Below, piece by piece: positions 5,670 to 6,373 of a DNA stretch of 6,373 nucleotides (positions are counted from its first letter, which is position 1; each line of letters begins with the position of its first letter). This DNA is from 40-80 sp964503665 (GTDB lineage: Bacteria; Bacteroidota; Bacteroidia; Flavobacteriales_D; Crocinitomicaceae), in NCBI GenBank assembly GCA_964503665.1, contig CAZDAR010000093.1:1-6373 (forward strand), in the 5' to 3' direction. Both the position numbers and the translations under genes were made by a program. A model generated the notes under the pieces. The model saw only the letters and a list, made by a program, of their open reading frames with translations. It had not been told where the DNA came from and did not search any database.

Positions 5670-5738
5670 CTGCGAATGGGCTTCCACCTTTCGCAGAATT
5701 AAATCCTGAATGCTTCGGTATTCGGGATTTTTAATTTT
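5670..5738 (+). ncRNA. Second compact two-hairpin small RNA
   Basis: The predicted transcript has a first hairpin CTGCGAA/TTCGCAG (5670-5676 with 5690-5696) with an inner TGG/CCA pair, a short linker, and a 13-bp terminator hairpin capped by TTCG. It encodes no reading frame. The plan (promoter, small hairpin, linker, terminator, total about 65-70 bases) is the same as that of the minus-strand RNA at 4072-4137, though the sequences differ. I found no clear pairing with the 93-base repeats downstream, so a tracrRNA role is unsupported. Its target is unknown. Confidence 0.5.
5701..5738 (+). terminator. Strong rho-independent terminator with TTCG loop
   Basis: A 13-pair stem (5701-5713 with 5718-5730, including G-T pairs) encloses TTCG and is followed by a T-rich tail. 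On the plus strand it ends the 5670-5738 RNA. Confidence 0.88.
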
Positions 5739-6020
5739 TCAGCAAAAAGAATAGGATTACTCTTAATTTAATAACATTAAGAGAATATTGATAGTTTTAT
5801 GAAACATAATGATTATTGTCTAAAACATGTAATTCTTATGGCATTAATATTCGGGTTCAATACCCATTAGGAAGGTGAAACATAATAAACATCTGAGGTT
5901 TTCAAAATCCGTTAGATTTTTAAGCAACAAGTAAATATTCGATAAATGGCTTTAAATCATATAGTTTCTTAATTCCAATGATAAAATCGTTCGAGAAGTC
6001 TCCCGTTAGGGGTACTAAAA
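5739..6020. other. Non-coding stretch with minor hairpins
   Basis: No gene is supported. Visible structures are CTCTTAAT/ATTAAGAG (5760-5767 with 5776-5783), AAAATC-CGTTA-GATTTT (about 5903-5919), and an imperfect hairpin around CTCCCGTTAGGGG (about 5997-6016) leading into the terminator at 6021. The last two could be part of an RNA ending at that terminator, but I see no -7 element that would start it. Confidence 0.5.
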
Positions 6021-6070
6021 ACAGAGTAAAAATGAAAGCGAAAGCGGATTTTTCACTCTGTTTTTTTTTA
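6021..6070 (+). terminator. Terminator just ahead of the repeat array
   Basis: ACAGAGT with AAAAAT (6021-6033) pairs with ATTTTT and ACTCTGT (6048-6061, one C bulged), enclosing a 14-base purine-rich loop that repeats GAAAGCG. Nine T follow. It insulates the array from plus-strand transcription from the left. Confidence 0.85.
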
Positions 6071-6099
6071 TTCTATACTTTCGTGCTTAAATAAGCAAG

Positions 6100-6373
6100 G
6101 CTCTATTTTTACAGATAAATTACAACGCGTTAGATAGTTGAAACAAAATGTCTTGCATTGTGATTTGCTTTCACCACGAAGTAGCATGAATACCACTAAA
6201 AAATAAACTCTCCATTCATAAAAGTTCTATTTTTACGGATAAGTTACAACTTCGGCACATTCAGATTAAGCGACGCATTGTTGTGATTTGCTTTCACCAC
6301 GGAGTAGCATGAATACCATTAAAAAATAAACACTCTATTCATAAAAGTTCTATTTTTACGGATAAGTTACAAC
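6100..6373. repeat. CRISPR-like array: 93-base repeats with 30-31-base unique spacers
   Basis: Two full repeats of exactly 93 bases (6158-6250 and 6281-6373) differ at only four positions. A third copy is represented only by its last 27 bases (6100-6126, three differences). The pieces between them, 6127-6157 (31) and 6251-6280 (30), are unrelated to each other apart from a possible shared GCATTG at their ends, which makes the left repeat boundary uncertain. Repeat ends are mutually complementary: TTGTGATTT (with G before it in one copy) against AAGTTACAAC. Inside, ATGAATA/TATTCAT can pair. The GTTGTGATTTGCTTTC start resembles Bacteroidota type II-C CRISPR repeats as I remember them, and spacers near 30 fit. 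However, 93 bases is far longer than normal CRISPR repeats, and no cas gene is present. The degenerate left copy suggests the array ends there and continues beyond the window. Cassette recombination sites or tandem hairpin elements are alternatives. Confidence 0.7.

Noticed and set aside
5844..5864. GGGTTCAATACCC, similar to a tRNA T-arm
   Set aside because: Only three stem pairs match and no acceptor, D or anticodon arms surround it, so neither a tRNA nor a tRNA-derived attachment site is supported.
5799..5870. 23-codon plus-strand frame with a hydrophobic centre (VILMALIFGF)
   Set aside because: Resembles a tiny membrane peptide, but there is no promoter or terminator of its own and the length is within chance expectation.
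5670..6070. tracrRNA for the right-hand array
   Set aside because: Neither hairpin RNA region shows an anti-repeat; the best match is a seven-base TGAAAGC in the loop at 6033-6039, which chance explains.
6158..6373. Integron attC sites
   Set aside because: The TTACAAC and GTTGTGA ends do not fit the RYYYAAC/GTTRRRY core rule, the intervals are far too short for gene cassettes, and no integrase is present.

Overview
The window is AT-rich DNA, probably from a member of the Bacteroidota (Flavobacteriia-like). Three things suggest this: several exact or near-exact TAnnTTTG -7 elements with TTTG-type -33 boxes 19-22 bases upstream, mostly A-rich rather than Shine-Dalgarno translation starts, and a short secreted lipoprotein of the kind common in this phylum. 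The content looks like an accessory or integrated mobile region: a site-specific recombinase, a phage-type repressor/metallopeptidase pair, an orphan gene, and long non-coding stretches rich in hairpins.

Layout. Positions 1-1519 (minus): a large serine recombinase and a small overlapping leader gene, with a 20-bp-arm inverted repeat about 100 bases upstream (1617-1680). Positions 1753-2418 (minus): a lipoprotein with its own terminator. Its long upstream region holds a nested, about 147-base RNA hairpin (2466-2612) and a good promoter (2672-2704). Positions 2613-2998 hold no gene. Positions 2999-3911 (minus): an XRE repressor and an ImmA/IrrE-family peptidase gene that join as TAA-ATG; the peptidase gene is broken by a +1 frameshift. 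Positions 3912-4303: an operator-like repeat cluster around a plus-strand promoter, then a compact minus-strand small RNA with its own promoter and terminator. Positions 4304-4456 (plus): a 50-residue single-span membrane protein with a terminator. Positions 4513-5412 (plus): a 299-residue protein I cannot name. Positions 5413-6373 hold no convincing gene. They contain a terminator, a likely second compact small RNA (about 5670-5738), another strong terminator (6021-6070), and an array of 93-base repeats separated by unique 30-31-base spacers that runs off the window.

How the parts may work together (inference). The XRE/ImmA pair probably controls the divergent plus-strand unit through the shared 3946-4023 operator region. 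Because the minus-strand small RNA is antisense to the predicted long leader of the small membrane-protein mRNA, the middle of the window looks like a type I toxin-antitoxin-style or phage-responsive module, possibly with the 299-residue protein as effector. The right-hand array is CRISPR-like: its spacer length and its GTTGT/ACAAC repeat ends fit type II, but the repeat is about twice the usual length and no cas gene lies in the window.
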